64,000 bases of DNA from Neiella holothuriorum (GCF_019457915.1 NZ_JAHZSS010000011.1:62001-126000); one strand, 5' to 3'. Shown: positions 24,886 through 34,542, counted from the first letter of the stretch. Notes: generated from the letters alone by a model not told the origin. Translations and numbers: made by a program.

Positions 24886-26754
24886 ATGAAAAAGTTAATG
24901 TTAAGTGTGGCTATTGCTTCTGCTCTGGCACTGACCGGTTGTGACGGTGATGATGGCAAAGATGGCATCAACGGCACCAATGGAAGTAACGGCCAAACAT
25001 CACTGATTAATTCAACTGATTTGGCCGCAGGTCACAGCGTTTGTTTAGGCGGTGGCGTGCAGTTTGATTCAGGTATTGATGACAATGCTGATGGTGCGTT
25101 GACCGACGATGAAATCGACGACACAAGTTATGCTTGTTTGCCATATGACGTTGCCGCGGAAGCTGAAATCACTGCGCTAACCGTCAACAACCCATGGTTT
25201 AAAGATGGCATGGCGTATATCGAAGGCGCCCTGAACACCGAGTACGATGCAGCCGTTTCTGCCTCCAATTATTCGACGGCTTCGGCCAACACCGCGCCCA
25301 CCACAACCCGTAAAGCCAAGAACGTGATCTTGTTTGTTGGCGATGGCATGGGCATTTCTACCGTGACCGCGGCTCGCATTTTAGAAGGCCAAATGAACGG
25401 TGGTTTAGGTGAAGAAAACGTCTTGAGCTTCGGTGAATTCCAATTTGCCGGTTTAGCGAAAACCTACAACGTAGATGCTCAAACGCCCGATTCAGCAGGC
25501 ACAATGACTGCCATGATGTCAGGTGTAAAAACCGACGTTGGCGTGATTGGTGTTGACGAAGACATCGAGCGTGGCGAATGTTCTACGGTTGATGGCAACG
25601 AGCTAGTGACAGCCCTTGAGTTGGCTGAAATTGCGGGCAAATCAACGGGCATCATTTCAACTGCACGCATCACTCACGCAACACCCGCGGCAACATATGC
25701 CAAGTCAGCCGATCGTAACTGGGAAGATATCTCTGATATGCCAGAAACGGGCGCCGAAGACTGCGAAGACATTGCATCACAATTGGTAAACTTTGAAGCC
25801 AACCTTGAAGCCCGTTATGACGGCCTTGATGTTGATGGTATCGAAGTTGCCATGGGTGGTGGCCGTCGTCACTTCTTGCCAAAAGACGCGACGTACAACT
25901 CGCCAGATGCAGTGAGCAGTACCGAAGGTGATCGCACTGACGGTCGCGACCTAACCGCCGAGTGGCAAGCCATGTACCCAACCGGCAGCTATGTTTACGA
26001 TCAAACGGGTTTCGAGTCGGTTAACACGGCCAGCACGACCAAGCTTTTTGGTTTGTTTAACGAATCACACATGCAATATGAAGCGGATCGTCACAATGAC
26101 GTTGCCGGTGAACCTTCGGTTGCAGACATGACTCGTACGGCCATTGAAATCCTCGACAACAACGATGACGGTTTCTTCCTGATGGTTGAATCAGGTCGTA
26201 TTGACCACGGTCACCATGCGGGCAGCGCTTACAATGCTCTGACCGACACCATTGCCTTTGCTGACGCGGTGCAAGCTGCCGTCGAGATGACCAATGCCGA
26301 CGAAACGCTGATCATTGTCACGGCCGACCACAGCCACGTGTTTACCATTGCAGGTTATCCAAAACGCGGTAACCCAATCTTGGGTAAAGTGGTTGCAGTG
26401 GGTGAAACCGCTCCAACAGAGGCATCCGATGGCACGCCTTACACCACATTGGGTTACACCAATGGACGCGGCTTCATGGACTTAGGCGATGAAACCAACG
26501 CCGATGCAGGTTATGGCATGGATATCAACGCCGGTCGTATGGATTTGACCGATGTAGATACCACCACATCAGGCTATCACCAGGAATCACTGGTACCAAC
26601 CAGCTCAGAAACCCATGCGGGTGAAGATGTTGGTATTTATGCGAGTGGCCCTGGCGCATCGTTAGTGACGGGTACCAATGAGCAAAGCATCATTTTCCAC
26701 ATCATGGATTATGCCGCTGATCTCACGGCTGACGCAGAACAAATTGTTGAGTAA
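24886..26754 (+). CDS. Alkaline phosphatase lipoprotein with collagen-like N-terminal module
   Basis: 622 residues. Lipoprotein signal ALALTGC (Cys19, followed by Asp, an inner-membrane retention signal in E. coli). Then a short Gly-rich GKDGINGTNGSNGQ stretch and a small domain with FDSGIDDNADGALTDDEID, an EF-hand-like Asp loop, around residues 60-85. From about residue 140 it is collinear and mostly identical to the preceding phosphatase: NVILFVGDGMGISTV, QTPDSAGTMTAMMSG, ESGRIDHGHHAG, VTADHSHVF and SSETHAGEDV. So the pair arose by duplication, with one copy gaining a membrane anchor and a linker. GGAAGG lies before the ATG. Confidence 0.93.
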   Translation: MKKLMLSVAIASALALTGCDGDDGKDGINGTNGSNGQTSLINSTDLAAGHSVCLGGGVQFDSGIDDNADGALTDDEIDDTSYACLPYDVAAEAEITALTVNNPWFKDGMAYIEGALNTEYDAAVSASNYSTASANTAPTTTRKAKNVILFVGDGMGISTVTAARILEGQMNGGLGEENVLSFGEFQFAGLAKTYNVDAQTPDSAGTMTAMMSGVKTDVGVIGVDEDIERGECSTVDGNELVTALELAEIAGKSTGIISTARITHATPAATYAKSADRNWEDISDMPETGAEDCEDIASQLVNFEANLEARYDGLDVDGIEVAMGGGRRHFLPKDATYNSPDAVSSTEGDRTDGRDLTAEWQAMYPTGSYVYDQTGFESVNTASTTKLFGLFNESHMQYEADRHNDVAGEPSVADMTRTAIEILDNNDDGFFLMVESGRIDHGHHAGSAYNALTDTIAFADAVQAAVEMTNADETLIIVTADHSHVFTIAGYPKRGNPILGKVVAVGETAPTEASDGTPYTTLGYTNGRGFMDLGDETNADAGYGMDINAGRMDLTDVDTTTSGYHQESLVPTSSETHAGEDVGIYASGPGASLVTGTNEQSIIFHIMDYAADLTADAEQIVE

Positions 26755-26793
26755 CACCGCCCCAAACGGCGCATTCATGCGCTATTAGCGATA

Positions 26794-26823
26794 AAGCGCA
26801 CCTGGCAGTTTGCCGGTGCGCTT
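26794..26823 (+). terminator. Likely terminator or attenuating hairpin after the phosphatases
   Basis: AAGCGCACCTGGCA pairs with TGCCGGTGCGCTT around GTT, with one mismatch. It is followed by ACTTCGTTTTTCGG. It sits 39 bases past the second phosphatase and 24 bases before the next gene, so some readthrough is likely. Confidence 0.55.
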
Positions 26824-26846
26824 ACTTCGTTTTTCGGAGAGAGATC

Positions 26847-27644
26847 ATGAACACCCGTAAAATTCCCACCACGCTTATCCCCATCGCTACCGTTATCAGC
26901 ACCCTTGTTGTTGGTACAACGGCGTTGTCGCTTTCGTTCAACGCTCATGCGGGCATCGCCACCGAAGCTGCGAACTGCGTGCTCGATAAGCAACATTTGA
27001 GTGCCAACTACACGCTGACACGAACTTTTGATATTGGTCGTTCGCAAACCAAATCACTCACGCTTTGGCGCAATGCCAACGAAGTTGCTTTGCAATATCC
27101 GCAAGAAAAAATTACCGAAGTATGGACTCGTGGGCATGATGGTCGTAGCCGCCCAGTGCGCTACTTTGACCAATACCAGCGCGGCATTGAATACTTCCCA
27201 GACGAGGTCAAAAACAGTCGCTCAGAGCAAGTTTGGCAAACCAAATATCAGCTGATTGATGATGAGTTTCGTAGCTCAATGGCTTTAGTGGCCTCAACCG
27301 GCTCAGGTTGCCAACGAACAGAAACCTACGAGCTTAAAAAACAAGGCAAGATCTATCGGTTGGTATGGCAGCCACAATCACAATTGGTGGTTGAGTATCG
27401 AGAAAAAGCAATGAGCCAAGACTTTGTGATTAAGCTGCAAGAGGTGTCACAAGAAGATGACAAAATCGAGCAGTTTTTTGTTTCAAGGCAAGCTTATCAA
27501 ACAACAGATTATGCCGATGTAGGTGATAACGAAAGTGATCCGTTTTTACGCAAGATGATGAACCTCGGCTTTGTTTCCCATGGTGCATCAGGCTTTTACA
27601 GCGCCGATGGCAAACCGCTCGGTGGTTCTGGCCACGCTCATTAA
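26847..27644 (+). CDS. Secreted protein of unknown function downstream of phosphatases
   Basis: 265 residues with a signal-like N-terminus (IPIATVISTLVVGTTALSLSFNAHA, cut near residue 36). The mature part is rich in beta-forming, charged residues, with one Cys near residue 46 and another near 155 (GSGCQRTETYEL) that could form a disulfide. The C-terminus ends Gly-Ser-Gly-His-Ala-His. I do not recognise the family. AGAGAG lies seven bases upstream of the ATG. Position after two alkaline phosphatases in the same direction suggests co-expression, though a hairpin lies between. Confidence 0.6.
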   Translation: MNTRKIPTTLIPIATVISTLVVGTTALSLSFNAHAGIATEAANCVLDKQHLSANYTLTRTFDIGRSQTKSLTLWRNANEVALQYPQEKITEVWTRGHDGRSRPVRYFDQYQRGIEYFPDEVKNSRSEQVWQTKYQLIDDEFRSSMALVASTGSGCQRTETYELKKQGKIYRLVWQPQSQLVVEYREKAMSQDFVIKLQEVSQEDDKIEQFFVSRQAYQTTDYADVGDNESDPFLRKMMNLGFVSHGASGFYSADGKPLGGSGHAH

Positions 27645-27656
27645 TTGAGTCATCGC

Positions 27657-27694
27657 AAGCGCCGCCATTGTCAGCAATAAACAAGGTGGCGCTT
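27657..27694. terminator. Hairpin between convergent genes
   Basis: AAGCGCCGCCATTG pairs with CAAGGTGGCGCTT (a few wobble or mismatched positions) around an 11-base loop. It lies between the convergent stops at 27644 and 27693 and probably serves both genes. Confidence 0.55.
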
Positions 27695-28454
27695 AAGATT
27701 GACCGATGGCAGCAACAAAGTCGCGGATCTGGTGACACACCCAGCGGGGCTGATCTAACGGTAAATCGTGGCCCGCTTGAGGATGTGAGTGGACGGCAAC
27801 TTGCCACCCCTGTCCCATAGCAATTGAACAGGCCGGATTGACCAAGCCATCAACTTCCCCGCGTAAAATCAACACATTATCCAAGGGCGCATGGCGAGGC
27901 CCTTGATAACCAGCAGCAGCCCATAACTGGCGCAACGAATTCACTAAGCTAGGCGCGCCCTCTTTGTCAAAACCAGCCCAGATCTGAGCAAGCGCGTTGT
28001 CATCAGCATGGTTGAATGACGTCCAACGCAGCACCCAAGACTCTCGCGCTAAACGAGGCTGGCATAACATCGCTAATGCACTTAGGTAACAGGCCGGACG
28101 CAAGCGATGATAAAACGGACTAAATCGGCGCAAGCTGGAATTAATCATGATTAGACCCGCCAGTTCATTAGGGTAACGCTGAGCCCAACAACTGCCGATC
28201 ATGCCGCCCATGGAGATAGCGACAACAACAACTTGTTCACCTTGCTGAAGCGGTGCGATTTGGCTCCTTACATCATCCACCATGGCAGCCATTGAATGGG
28301 GCGACGGTTGCCGATAGCGTTGACCATTACCGGCCAAGTCGGGCGTTTCAATGAGCGCATCGGGCAACGTGGCCTGTAATCGGTTTGGAAAATAGCCCCA
28401 ATGTCGGTGCTCACGTAAAAGCCCACGTAACAACACGATTCGAACTCCAGCCAT
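27693..28454 (-). CDS. Alpha/beta-hydrolase
   Basis: 253 residues, no signal peptide. The nucleophile elbow is VAISMGGMIGS (Ser around residue 81, G-x-S-x-G variant A-I-S-M-G). An oxyanion-type start LLRGLLREHRHWG stands near residue 9, RGEVDG near 202 holds a likely catalytic Asp, and AGHDLP near 232 the catalytic His. The size suits a small esterase or lipase. It overlaps the upstream M14-like gene by one base (TAATG), so the two are translationally coupled. Substrate unknown. Confidence 0.82.
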   Translation of the reverse strand: MAGVRIVLLRGLLREHRHWGYFPNRLQATLPDALIETPDLAGNGQRYRQPSPHSMAAMVDDVRSQIAPLQQGEQVVVVAISMGGMIGSCWAQRYPNELAGLIMINSSLRRFSPFYHRLRPACYLSALAMLCQPRLARESWVLRWTSFNHADDNALAQIWAGFDKEGAPSLVNSLRQLWAAAGYQGPRHAPLDNVLILRGEVDGLVNPACSIAMGQGWQVAVHSHPQAGHDLPLDQPRWVCHQIRDFVAAIGQS

Positions 28455-29494
28455 TACTTAGCCGCTCCGTCATACCAAAGTTTTAATGCCGCGCGCGTAT
28501 CTTTCGCTATTTGCTCAGGCTTGGTTTTCATCCAGTTATTGTGCCCTCTGGCAGCCATCATCAAAAAGTCGATCAGTGAATAATGACGGCGTAAGATTCG
28601 TGATTGGCGATGCGGTAATTCAGGGTGAAAGAGTCGGTGGTACCGCAGTAGTTGCCGTGGATTTTTCTTCACCCACAACCACGAGCCCATTTCTAAAGTC
28701 AGCGGCATAAACGTTGATTGCGGCTGCTGTTGCAAATTATGGTCATAAAGCAAGTCCCAAATATCACCATGGGTGGTATAGCTATGTGCCTGCGGCTCGA
28801 CCTTATACAAGGTGTGATTAGGGAAGGTTTTTGCAAACAATCGATTGATTCGATACATCACATTCAAGTCACGAATAGGGCTCACGGAGCCTGCATAGGG
28901 AAACCACAATCGGTCGTTAAAACCAAAACCACTATGCATGTCTAAGGTGATGGTGAATGGCCGTTTATTAAGGTGCTGAATCATGTAGTCGTGAAGCGCC
29001 TGCAATTCTGGTTGCATTGGGCATTGTTTCTTTCCACGATACCAAGGTAAGTGACGTGATAGCCGATGGCCGCCCAGTAATTTCGGTACATGACTTGTCG
29101 CATCAATAGGCGCATTGCGCATCAAATCCACACCATTGGGGTTTGCGCGTTGGTTCAGATACATGCCGCCAGGGTTGGCAATGGGAATAATGAATAAATG
29201 AATGTGCTTGAGTTGTTCAGCCATCGATTCATCCCAGCGCAGGCGCATAATGAGGCTATGCAAATAAGCCAGCAGGACCTGAGTACCAATTCGCTCTACC
29301 CCATGAATACCACCAATCAACCCCAGCGATGGCGCATCAGGAGCGCGCGAACCCAGCTCTATGGCATGAATCGGCAACGCTTGGCCCTGATGGGGTATTT
29401 CCGTCAACACCCGAAAGCGAACGTCCGAGCCTGCGCGCGAAATTAAATGCTCCAGTTCAAACAACTCAGGCAAGTGGCGCTTTAATTGATACAA
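28454..29494 (-). CDS. M14/DUF2817-like zinc carboxypeptidase
   Basis: 346 residues without a signal peptide. Zinc-site motifs: GGIHGVERIGTQ (H..E pair, around residue 62), LDMHSGFGFNDRLWFP (third ligand His, around 164) and LTLEMGSWLW (likely catalytic Glu, around 247). IPIANPGGMYLNQRANPNGVD between them is typical of this branch of the M14 superfamily (NxxGxxxN.R.N.nGvDLNRN type, seen with DLMRN). It is predicted to hydrolyse a C-terminal amide or peptide bond in the cytoplasm. Paired with an alpha/beta-hydrolase one base downstream. Confidence 0.78.
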   Translation of the reverse strand: MYQLKRHLPELFELEHLISRAGSDVRFRVLTEIPHQGQALPIHAIELGSRAPDAPSLGLIGGIHGVERIGTQVLLAYLHSLIMRLRWDESMAEQLKHIHLFIIPIANPGGMYLNQRANPNGVDLMRNAPIDATSHVPKLLGGHRLSRHLPWYRGKKQCPMQPELQALHDYMIQHLNKRPFTITLDMHSGFGFNDRLWFPYAGSVSPIRDLNVMYRINRLFAKTFPNHTLYKVEPQAHSYTTHGDIWDLLYDHNLQQQPQSTFMPLTLEMGSWLWVKKNPRQLLRYHRLFHPELPHRQSRILRRHYSLIDFLMMAARGHNNWMKTKPEQIAKDTRAALKLWYDGAAK

Positions 29495-29859
29495 ACGTTC
29501 TGATGCGATCGGCTCGTCCTTTCTGTTTTCATCGATGCTTTGTTCAATCGAATAAGTTTGATCGACTAGTGTAAAACGCAGAAATGACAGTTTTTATACC
29601 AAGCAATCAGTCCAGATGATTTGGTGAAGTTCGCCCCCGATGTGACCGTTAAGGCTTCTCTGATCTGGCTGCCGATGATCGACGCGCCTTTATGAAGTTC
29701 AGTTACGCTTGGATTAAGTAATCGCTACAGCCCATCAAACCTGGGCAAGAACGATAAACACCCTGTTCAGGTTTCTGTCAGCTAGCAACCACTAGCATGC
29801 CTGCCTAGAAATTAACCAAGAAGAATGGTTCTACTTAAATTCAAGGTAAAGGCGTTAAT
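29495..29859. other. Intergenic region, 365 bp
   Basis: Between the divergent M14-like gene and the kinase gene. Short, broken frames can be read near 29584-29690, but none has a start with a ribosome-binding site or a recognisable motif. I see no RNA gene or inverted terminal repeats. Confidence 0.5.
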
Positions 29860-30567
29860 GTGCTTATGGCTAAGTTCGACAACACTCTTCTCAGTGCGCA
29901 TAAAACACTAATTCAGGCTGCTGATGGTCGCAGTCAAGCTGACGTATACGAAGTAAAACAGGGGCAACATAGTTACATTATTAAAGACTACTCGGCGCGG
30001 CCTAAGTTATTTCAAATGACGATTTGCCGTTGGCAACTAAAGCGCGAATGGCTGGCCTTGCTCAAGCTTCGCCACTTGTCACATGTGCCAAAGCCAATAT
30101 TCCGCAATGACAATCAATTGGTGATGAGTAAGCTTCCCCTAGCCAAGAACTCATTGAATCAAGCGAACTGTGCCGCATTAGAGCGACAAATTCGAAAGAT
30201 TCACCAATCAGGCGTTTGCCACAATGATCTTCACAGCCGAAATTTAATGCTCGATCCACGCCATGCTTACATTTTTGACTTTGGCGCCGCCTCATTTAAA
30301 GCGCCCAACAACCGCACGCTCGTGACTGCCATTCAGCACAAATTCTTTGCGGTGTGTTGCTTTGTTGATCGCATGTCCGTGGTGAAATACAAATGGAAAC
30401 GCAACCGCCAACTATTGCGTCATGATGAAGCCAAGTTTGTTTCAGTGATTGAGCAAAGCCGTTGGATTAGTCGTGCTTGGCGTCGGTTTAAGCAATGGCG
30501 TAAAGCCAAGCCAGCACCAACAACCGCGTTACCTCACGTGAGTATGTCGCAAGGCGCCTACTATTAA
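29860..30567 (+). CDS. WaaP/RIO-like small-molecule or lipopolysaccharide kinase
   Basis: 235 residues. Protein-kinase-like motifs: YIIKDYS (Lys, around residue 42), HQSGVCHNDLHSRNLMLD (catalytic loop H-N-D-L-H-x-x-N, around 119) and YIFDFGAASF (DFG, around 139). The short size and basic C-terminus (KYKWKRNRQLL, RAWRRFKQWRKAKP) are typical of KdkA/WaaP-type enzymes that phosphorylate lipid A core sugars at the inner membrane. The start is GTG at 29860 seven bases after AAAGG, or ATG at 29866. The stop overlaps the convergent small gene by 4 bases. A role in LPS core modification is inference. Confidence 0.75.
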   Translation: MLMAKFDNTLLSAHKTLIQAADGRSQADVYEVKQGQHSYIIKDYSARPKLFQMTICRWQLKREWLALLKLRHLSHVPKPIFRNDNQLVMSKLPLAKNSLNQANCAALERQIRKIHQSGVCHNDLHSRNLMLDPRHAYIFDFGAASFKAPNNRTLVTAIQHKFFAVCCFVDRMSVVKYKWKRNRQLLRHDEAKFVSVIEQSRWISRAWRRFKQWRKAKPAPTTALPHVSMSQGAYY

Positions 30568-30872
30568 GCCGTGATATCGAGGTGCGGCGGTGAGTTCTTC
30601 CCTTCATCGTCGTTCTCCTCAAACCCCTGCTGCATTTGCTGAAGCTTCTTCAGCTTTTTGTTATTGGCTTGAGGGTGGCGCTTGCGCTGACGGTCACGTT
30701 GCTCCAATGCCTTGGCGATGCGATCTAACTCGTCTTGAGCCGGTTGATGTTGTTCTTGTTCAGACGTAGCAATAACCGGGCGCTCAGAAACCTGACGAAC
30801 CTTGCTTTTTTCCCGCTCCACTTTCGGAGCCGGTCTAGGCAAAATTGGAAAAATCAGATCCTGACTTGGCAT
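30564..30872 (-). CDS. Small charged hypothetical protein
   Basis: 102 residues, highly charged and Gln-rich with a predicted helical, coiled-coil-prone middle (ELDRIAKALEQRDRQRKR, then KKLKKLQQMQQG) and Pro-rich ends. No Cys, no membrane segment, no known motif. AAAGGA six bases before the ATG supports real translation. It converges with the kinase gene and overlaps it by 4 bases. Function unknown. Confidence 0.55.
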   Translation of the reverse strand: MPSQDLIFPILPRPAPKVEREKSKVRQVSERPVIATSEQEQHQPAQDELDRIAKALEQRDRQRKRHPQANNKKLKKLQQMQQGFEENDDEGKNSPPHLDITA

Positions 30873-30980
30873 TGCTTATCCTTTTCAATAAGTTAGTAAC
30901 TTATACTTACTATCGGCCTATCTATAACAAACTTTAGTCGATCGTCAATTTATTGACACAGCTAATACCAGTCAGCTCAA

Positions 30981-31032
30981 TCTGCATAAGATCACAAAAA
31001 TTCTTGCATTTTTATGCAGGCTTGGGTAGCTT
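30981..31032 (+). promoter_or_regulatory. Probable his operon promoter with CTGCATA motifs
   Basis: TTGCAT (31004-31009) and TAGCTT (31027-31032) are 17 bases apart, a plausible sigma-70 pair just before the leader. TCTGCATA at 30981 and, inverted, TATGCAGG at 31013 flank and overlap the -35. The palindrome TGCAT-TTTT-ATGCA spans 31005-31018. Similar motifs precede hisF. A TTGACA at 30953 has no good -10 partner. Confidence 0.4.
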
Positions 31033-31066
31033 CAACATCCTGATTAAAAATCAACAAAATTTGACG

Positions 31067-31225
31067 TGGCTGACATGCTTTTGAACAACACACTCCATCA
31101 TCATCACCATCTAGAAAGTTGACCTTTCAAGAGCGGGATGCGTGGAAGGTCGAATAACCTTCCAACGGTGTGTCAGCCATAGTGCAAGAACCCTCGGAAG
31201 GCCCGGCCCCCGAGGGTTTTTTATT
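31067..31225 (+). terminator. his attenuator: alternative hairpins and terminator
   Basis: The leader can fold in exclusive ways. TGGCTGACA (31067-31075) pairs with TGTCAGCCA (31171-31179). GACCTTTC (31121-31128) can pair with GGAAGGTC (31144-31151), or TGGAAGGT (31143-31150) with ACCTTCCA (31157-31164). The terminator is AACCCTCGG (31189-31197) with CCGAGGGTT (31210-31218), followed by TTTTTATTTTTTA. Stalling at the His codons should favour the early pairing and prevent the terminator. Confidence 0.85.
31075..31122 (+). CDS. hisL: his operon leader peptide
   Basis: A 15-codon frame, MLLNNTLHHHHHLES, with five consecutive His codons (CAT CAT CAT CAC CAT at 31096-31110). Runs of His codons in a short leader before mutually exclusive hairpins are the sensor of the enterobacterial-type his attenuator: ribosomes stall when charged His-tRNA is scarce. 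No strong Shine-Dalgarno is visible. Confidence 0.92.
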   Translation: MLLNNTLHHHHHLES

Positions 31226-31253
31226 TTTTAGCTTTGCTTTTAGGAACTACATC

Positions 31254-32153
31254 ATGTTGGACAATTCAAGATTGCGTATCGCGATTCAAAAATCCGGGCG
31301 TCTTAGTGAAAAAACTTATGCCCTGCTGGCTAGCTGTGGCGTGAAATTCAATATTCACGATCAACGCTTGATTGCTCACAGTACCAATCAACCGATTGAT
31401 GTTTTACGGGTTCGAGATGACGACATCCCAGGCCTGATCATGGATGGCGTTTGTGACTTAGGGGTCATCGGCGAAAACGTTCTGGAAGAAGAAACCATGA
31501 TGCGCGAACGTGCCGGTGAACCGTCCGAATTTAAATCGCTTAAGCAACTTGGCTTTGGTGGTTGTCGCCTGTCTCTGGCAGTACCAAACGAAATGGATTA
31601 CTCGGGCCCGAAAGATTTAGACGGCCTACGTATTGCCACATCTTACCCAGAGTTGTTGCGTCGTTACCTTAATGAGCAAGGCGTTAACTTTCAGTCTTGT
31701 ATGCTCACCGGCTCGGTAGAAGTTGCGCCACGCGCCGGCTTGGCAGATGCCATCTGTGACTTAGTGTCGACAGGTGCCACACTAGAAGCCAATGGTTTGC
31801 GTGAAACTGATGTTATTTTTCGCTCGCAAGCGCGCTTGATCCAATGCAAAGCACCGTTGGCTCCAGCCAAACAAGAGCTCGTTGACAAGTTGCTCACTCG
31901 TATTGCTGCTGTGATGCAGGCGAAAGAAAGCAAATACATCATGCTACACTCGCCAAAAGACAAGTTAGAGCAAGTAGTTAACCTACTTCCTGGTGCCGAA
32001 AACCCGACCGTATTGCCATTGGCACACACCGATGAAGCCGTTGCCGTTCACGTCGTGAGTTCAGAAAATCTGTTCTGGGAAACGATGGAACAATTAAAAG
32101 CGCTAGGTGCCAGCTCAATTCTGGTATTGCCGATTGAAAAAATGATGGAGTAA
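31254..32153 (+). CDS. hisG: ATP phosphoribosyltransferase, long form
   Basis: 299 residues from the ATG at 31254 (AGGA eight bases upstream); the frame runs upstream through the attenuator terminator, so that extension is not real. First step of histidine synthesis: ATP plus PRPP to phosphoribosyl-ATP. Motifs: [13 protein letters not shown] near the N-terminus, [12 protein letters not shown], and the PRPP loop [18 protein letters not shown] (around 170). The C-terminal about 80 residues form the ACT-like His-feedback domain of the long form ([28 protein letters not shown]). First structural gene after the attenuator. Confidence 0.97.
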   Translation: MLDNSRLRIAIQKSGRLSEKTYALLASCGVKFNIHDQRLIAHSTNQPIDVLRVRDDDIPGLIMDGVCDLGVIGENVLEEETMMRERAGEPSEFKSLKQLGFGGCRLSLAVPNEMDYSGPKDLDGLRIATSYPELLRRYLNEQGVNFQSCMLTGSVEVAPRAGLADAICDLVSTGATLEANGLRETDVIFRSQARLIQCKAPLAPAKQELVDKLLTRIAAVMQAKESKYIMLHSPKDKLEQVVNLLPGAENPTVLPLAHTDEAVAVHVVSSENLFWETMEQLKALGASSILVLPIEKMME

Positions 32154-32161
32154 CACCTGTC

Positions 32162-33478
32162 ATGAAAAAAGTGTTGTGGTCTGCCCTATCATCGCAAGAG
32201 CAACAGCAGGTGCTGTTGCGCCCTGCCATGGCAGCATCTGAAAGTATTACCGAAACCGTCACCGGAATTATTGAGCGAGTCAGCCGCGAGGGTGATGCCG
32301 CACTCAAAGCCTTGAGCGCTCAATTCGACAAGGTCGAGTTGGACGACATTAGGTTGTCGGCGGAAGACATCAAAACTGCATGCGATAGCCTGCCTGCACC
32401 ATTAAAAACAGCATTGCGCGAAGCCTATCGGAATATTCGGAGCTTCCACGCAGCGCAAGTGCAGCGGCCATTGTCGGTTGAAACCCAGCCGGGCGTGGTT
32501 TGCGAAATGCACAGTCGCGCCATTGAAGCGGTCGGCTTATACATTCCAGGTGGATCAGCGCCGCTGCCAAGCACCGTATTAATGTTGGGTGTTCCTTCAG
32601 AAATCGCCGGTTGTGGCCGCAAGGTGTTAGTTTCTCCGCCGCCAATTGCGCCAGAAATTGTCTACGCAGCAAGCCTCTGCGGCATTAATGAAATCTATCA
32701 AGTGGGCGGCGCTCAAGCCATTGCCGCATTGGCATTCGGTACTGAAAGCGTGCCCAAAATTGACAAGATTTTCGGCCCGGGCAACAGCTTTGTGACCGAA
32801 GCAAAACGTCAGGTATCGCAAGCCATTGGCGGTGCCGCTATCGATATGCCAGCAGGCCCGTCAGAAGTGTTAGTCATTGCCGATGAGCGCGCCAACGCCG
32901 ACTTCATCGCAGCTGATCTGCTGTCACAAGCCGAGCATGGCCCGGACTCGCAAGTGGTGGTGGTTACGCCGTCTGACACATTAGCCGATGAAGTTAATGA
33001 AGCACTCGCGCGTCAATTAGCGGAACTGAGCCGCGCCGGCATTGCCGAGCAAGCGTTGGATAACAGCATTGCCATTGTTTGTGCCGATATGACAGAAGCT
33101 GTGGCGATTTCCAACCAGTACGGCCCTGAGCATTTAATTGTACAAACAGAAAATCCACGCCAATACCTCAACGCGATTCAACATGCAGGCTCGGTATTTT
33201 TAGGCGATTGGACACCAGAATCTGTGGGCGATTACGCCAGCGGCACCAACCATGTTTTACCAACCTATGGCTACGTCCGCACCTACTCTAGCCTAAGCTT
33301 AAGCGATTTTTGTAAACGCTTTACCGTGCAAGAGCTAAGCGCTGATGGCCTAGTTGGTTTAGCGCCAATCGTCACCGCCATTGCCGATGCAGAAGGGTTG
33401 GACGCGCACCGTAACGCAATCAGCGTTCGTACCAAAGTGCTTGAAGCCGGTAAAAACGATCAAGGCGGCAAGTCATGA
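32162..33478 (+). CDS. hisD: Histidinol dehydrogenase
   Basis: 438 residues. Oxidises histidinol to histidine in two NAD-dependent steps with a zinc site. Seen: [22 protein letters not shown] (NAD region, split here around residues 119-140), [36 protein letters not shown] (zinc and catalytic His around 260), QYGPEHLI and [19 protein letters not shown] with the later GTNHVLPT. Eight bases after hisG. Its stop overlaps hisC as ATGA. Confidence 0.97.
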   Translation: MKKVLWSALSSQEQQQVLLRPAMAASESITETVTGIIERVSREGDAALKALSAQFDKVELDDIRLSAEDIKTACDSLPAPLKTALREAYRNIRSFHAAQVQRPLSVETQPGVVCEMHSRAIEAVGLYIPGGSAPLPSTVLMLGVPSEIAGCGRKVLVSPPPIAPEIVYAASLCGINEIYQVGGAQAIAALAFGTESVPKIDKIFGPGNSFVTEAKRQVSQAIGGAAIDMPAGPSEVLVIADERANADFIAADLLSQAEHGPDSQVVVVTPSDTLADEVNEALARQLAELSRAGIAEQALDNSIAIVCADMTEAVAISNQYGPEHLIVQTENPRQYLNAIQHAGSVFLGDWTPESVGDYASGTNHVLPTYGYVRTYSSLSLSDFCKRFTVQELSADGLVGLAPIVTAIADAEGLDAHRNAISVRTKVLEAGKNDQGGKS

Positions 33479-34542
33479 GTGATTTAGCCGCCCGTTTGCT
33501 ACGTCAGCAACTGACTGATTTGGTGCCGTACGAATCGGCTCGCCGATTAGGTGGCGATGGAGAAATTTGGCTTAATGCTAATGAAAATCCTTATTCTCAT
33601 AGCTACGAGCTAGACGACAGTCGCTTTGGTCGCTATCCGGAATTTCAGCCACCTGTGCTGATCGACCGTTACGCCGCTTATGCAGGCGTCAACAACAAGC
33701 AACTATTGGCAACCCGAGGTGCAGACGAAGGCATTGAACTATTGATCCGCACTTTCTGTGAGCCACAGCAAGATAAAGTCATTATCTGCCCACCGACTTA
33801 CGGCATGTACGCCATCAGTGCGCGCACCAACTTAGTCGATGTGGTGAATGTGCCGCTCGATAGCGACTATCAAGTTGATGTTGATGGTGTGCTTGCGAGC
33901 ATGGAATCGGTCAAGCTGGTCTTTGTTTGCTCACCAAATAACCCAACCGGTCACGACATGCAGCCTGAAAAACTGCGACAGTTACTTGAAGCACTGAAAG
34001 ACCAAGCCTTGGTCGTCGTTGACGAAGCATATATTGAATTTTCCGAGCAACCATCGGTACTCAGCTGGATCGGAGAATTTCCAAACTTAGTGGTGCTGCG
34101 TACGCTGTCTAAGGCTTTTGCCTTAGCTGGCATTCGTTGTGGCTTTACGCTTGCCAATGAAGCCGTTATTCAGCAGCTCGCCAAGGTGATAGCGCCTTAT
34201 CCAGTGCCAGAGCCTGTTGCGCAAGTTGCTATTCAAGCGCTCTCGGATGACAACCTTAGCGCCGTTACCGAAGAGGTTGCAGGCCTAAATGCGCTGCGGG
34301 CTGCATTTGCAGAAACAATGAAGCCTCTCACTGAAGTATTTCCATCCAGTGGTAACTATGTGCTGTTTCGCGTACCAGATGCTCTTGCCTGCATGAAAGC
34401 AATGGCCGACGCAGGCATTATTTTGCGCAATCAGAGCAAACAGCTGACGCTGCAAAACTGCATCCGCGTTACCATTGGTACAGAACAAGAAATGGCGCGC
34501 ACGACAAGCGCGTTACAAGCATATTTTAAGGAGGCCGTGTGA
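33475..34542 (+). CDS. hisC: Histidinol-phosphate aminotransferase
   Basis: 355 residues, fold-type I PLP enzyme converting imidazole acetol phosphate to histidinol phosphate with glutamate. Motifs: LNANENPYS (substrate loop, residue 30 region), [25 protein letters not shown] (around 158), [11 protein letters not shown] and [17 protein letters not shown] (PLP Lys in SKAF, around 210). Overlaps hisD and hisB by 4 bases each, showing tight coupling. Confidence 0.97.
   Translation: MSDLAARLLRQQLTDLVPYESARRLGGDGEIWLNANENPYSHSYELDDSRFGRYPEFQPPVLIDRYAAYAGVNNKQLLATRGADEGIELLIRTFCEPQQDKVIICPPTYGMYAISARTNLVDVVNVPLDSDYQVDVDGVLASMESVKLVFVCSPNNPTGHDMQPEKLRQLLEALKDQALVVVDEAYIEFSEQPSVLSWIGEFPNLVVLRTLSKAFALAGIRCGFTLANEAVIQQLAKVIAPYPVPEPVAQVAIQALSDDNLSAVTEEVAGLNALRAAFAETMKPLTEVFPSSGNYVLFRVPDALACMKAMADAGIILRNQSKQLTLQNCIRVTIGTEQEMARTTSALQAYFKEAV

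Noticed and set aside
29584-29700. Broken frames that might be a transposase or gene remnant
   Set aside because: Readable only with an assumed frameshift, with no known motif and no flanking inverted repeats.
31170-31253. Upstream extension of hisG
   Set aside because: Would be read through the attenuator terminator; the ATG at 31254 gives the standard HisG N-terminus and 299 residues.
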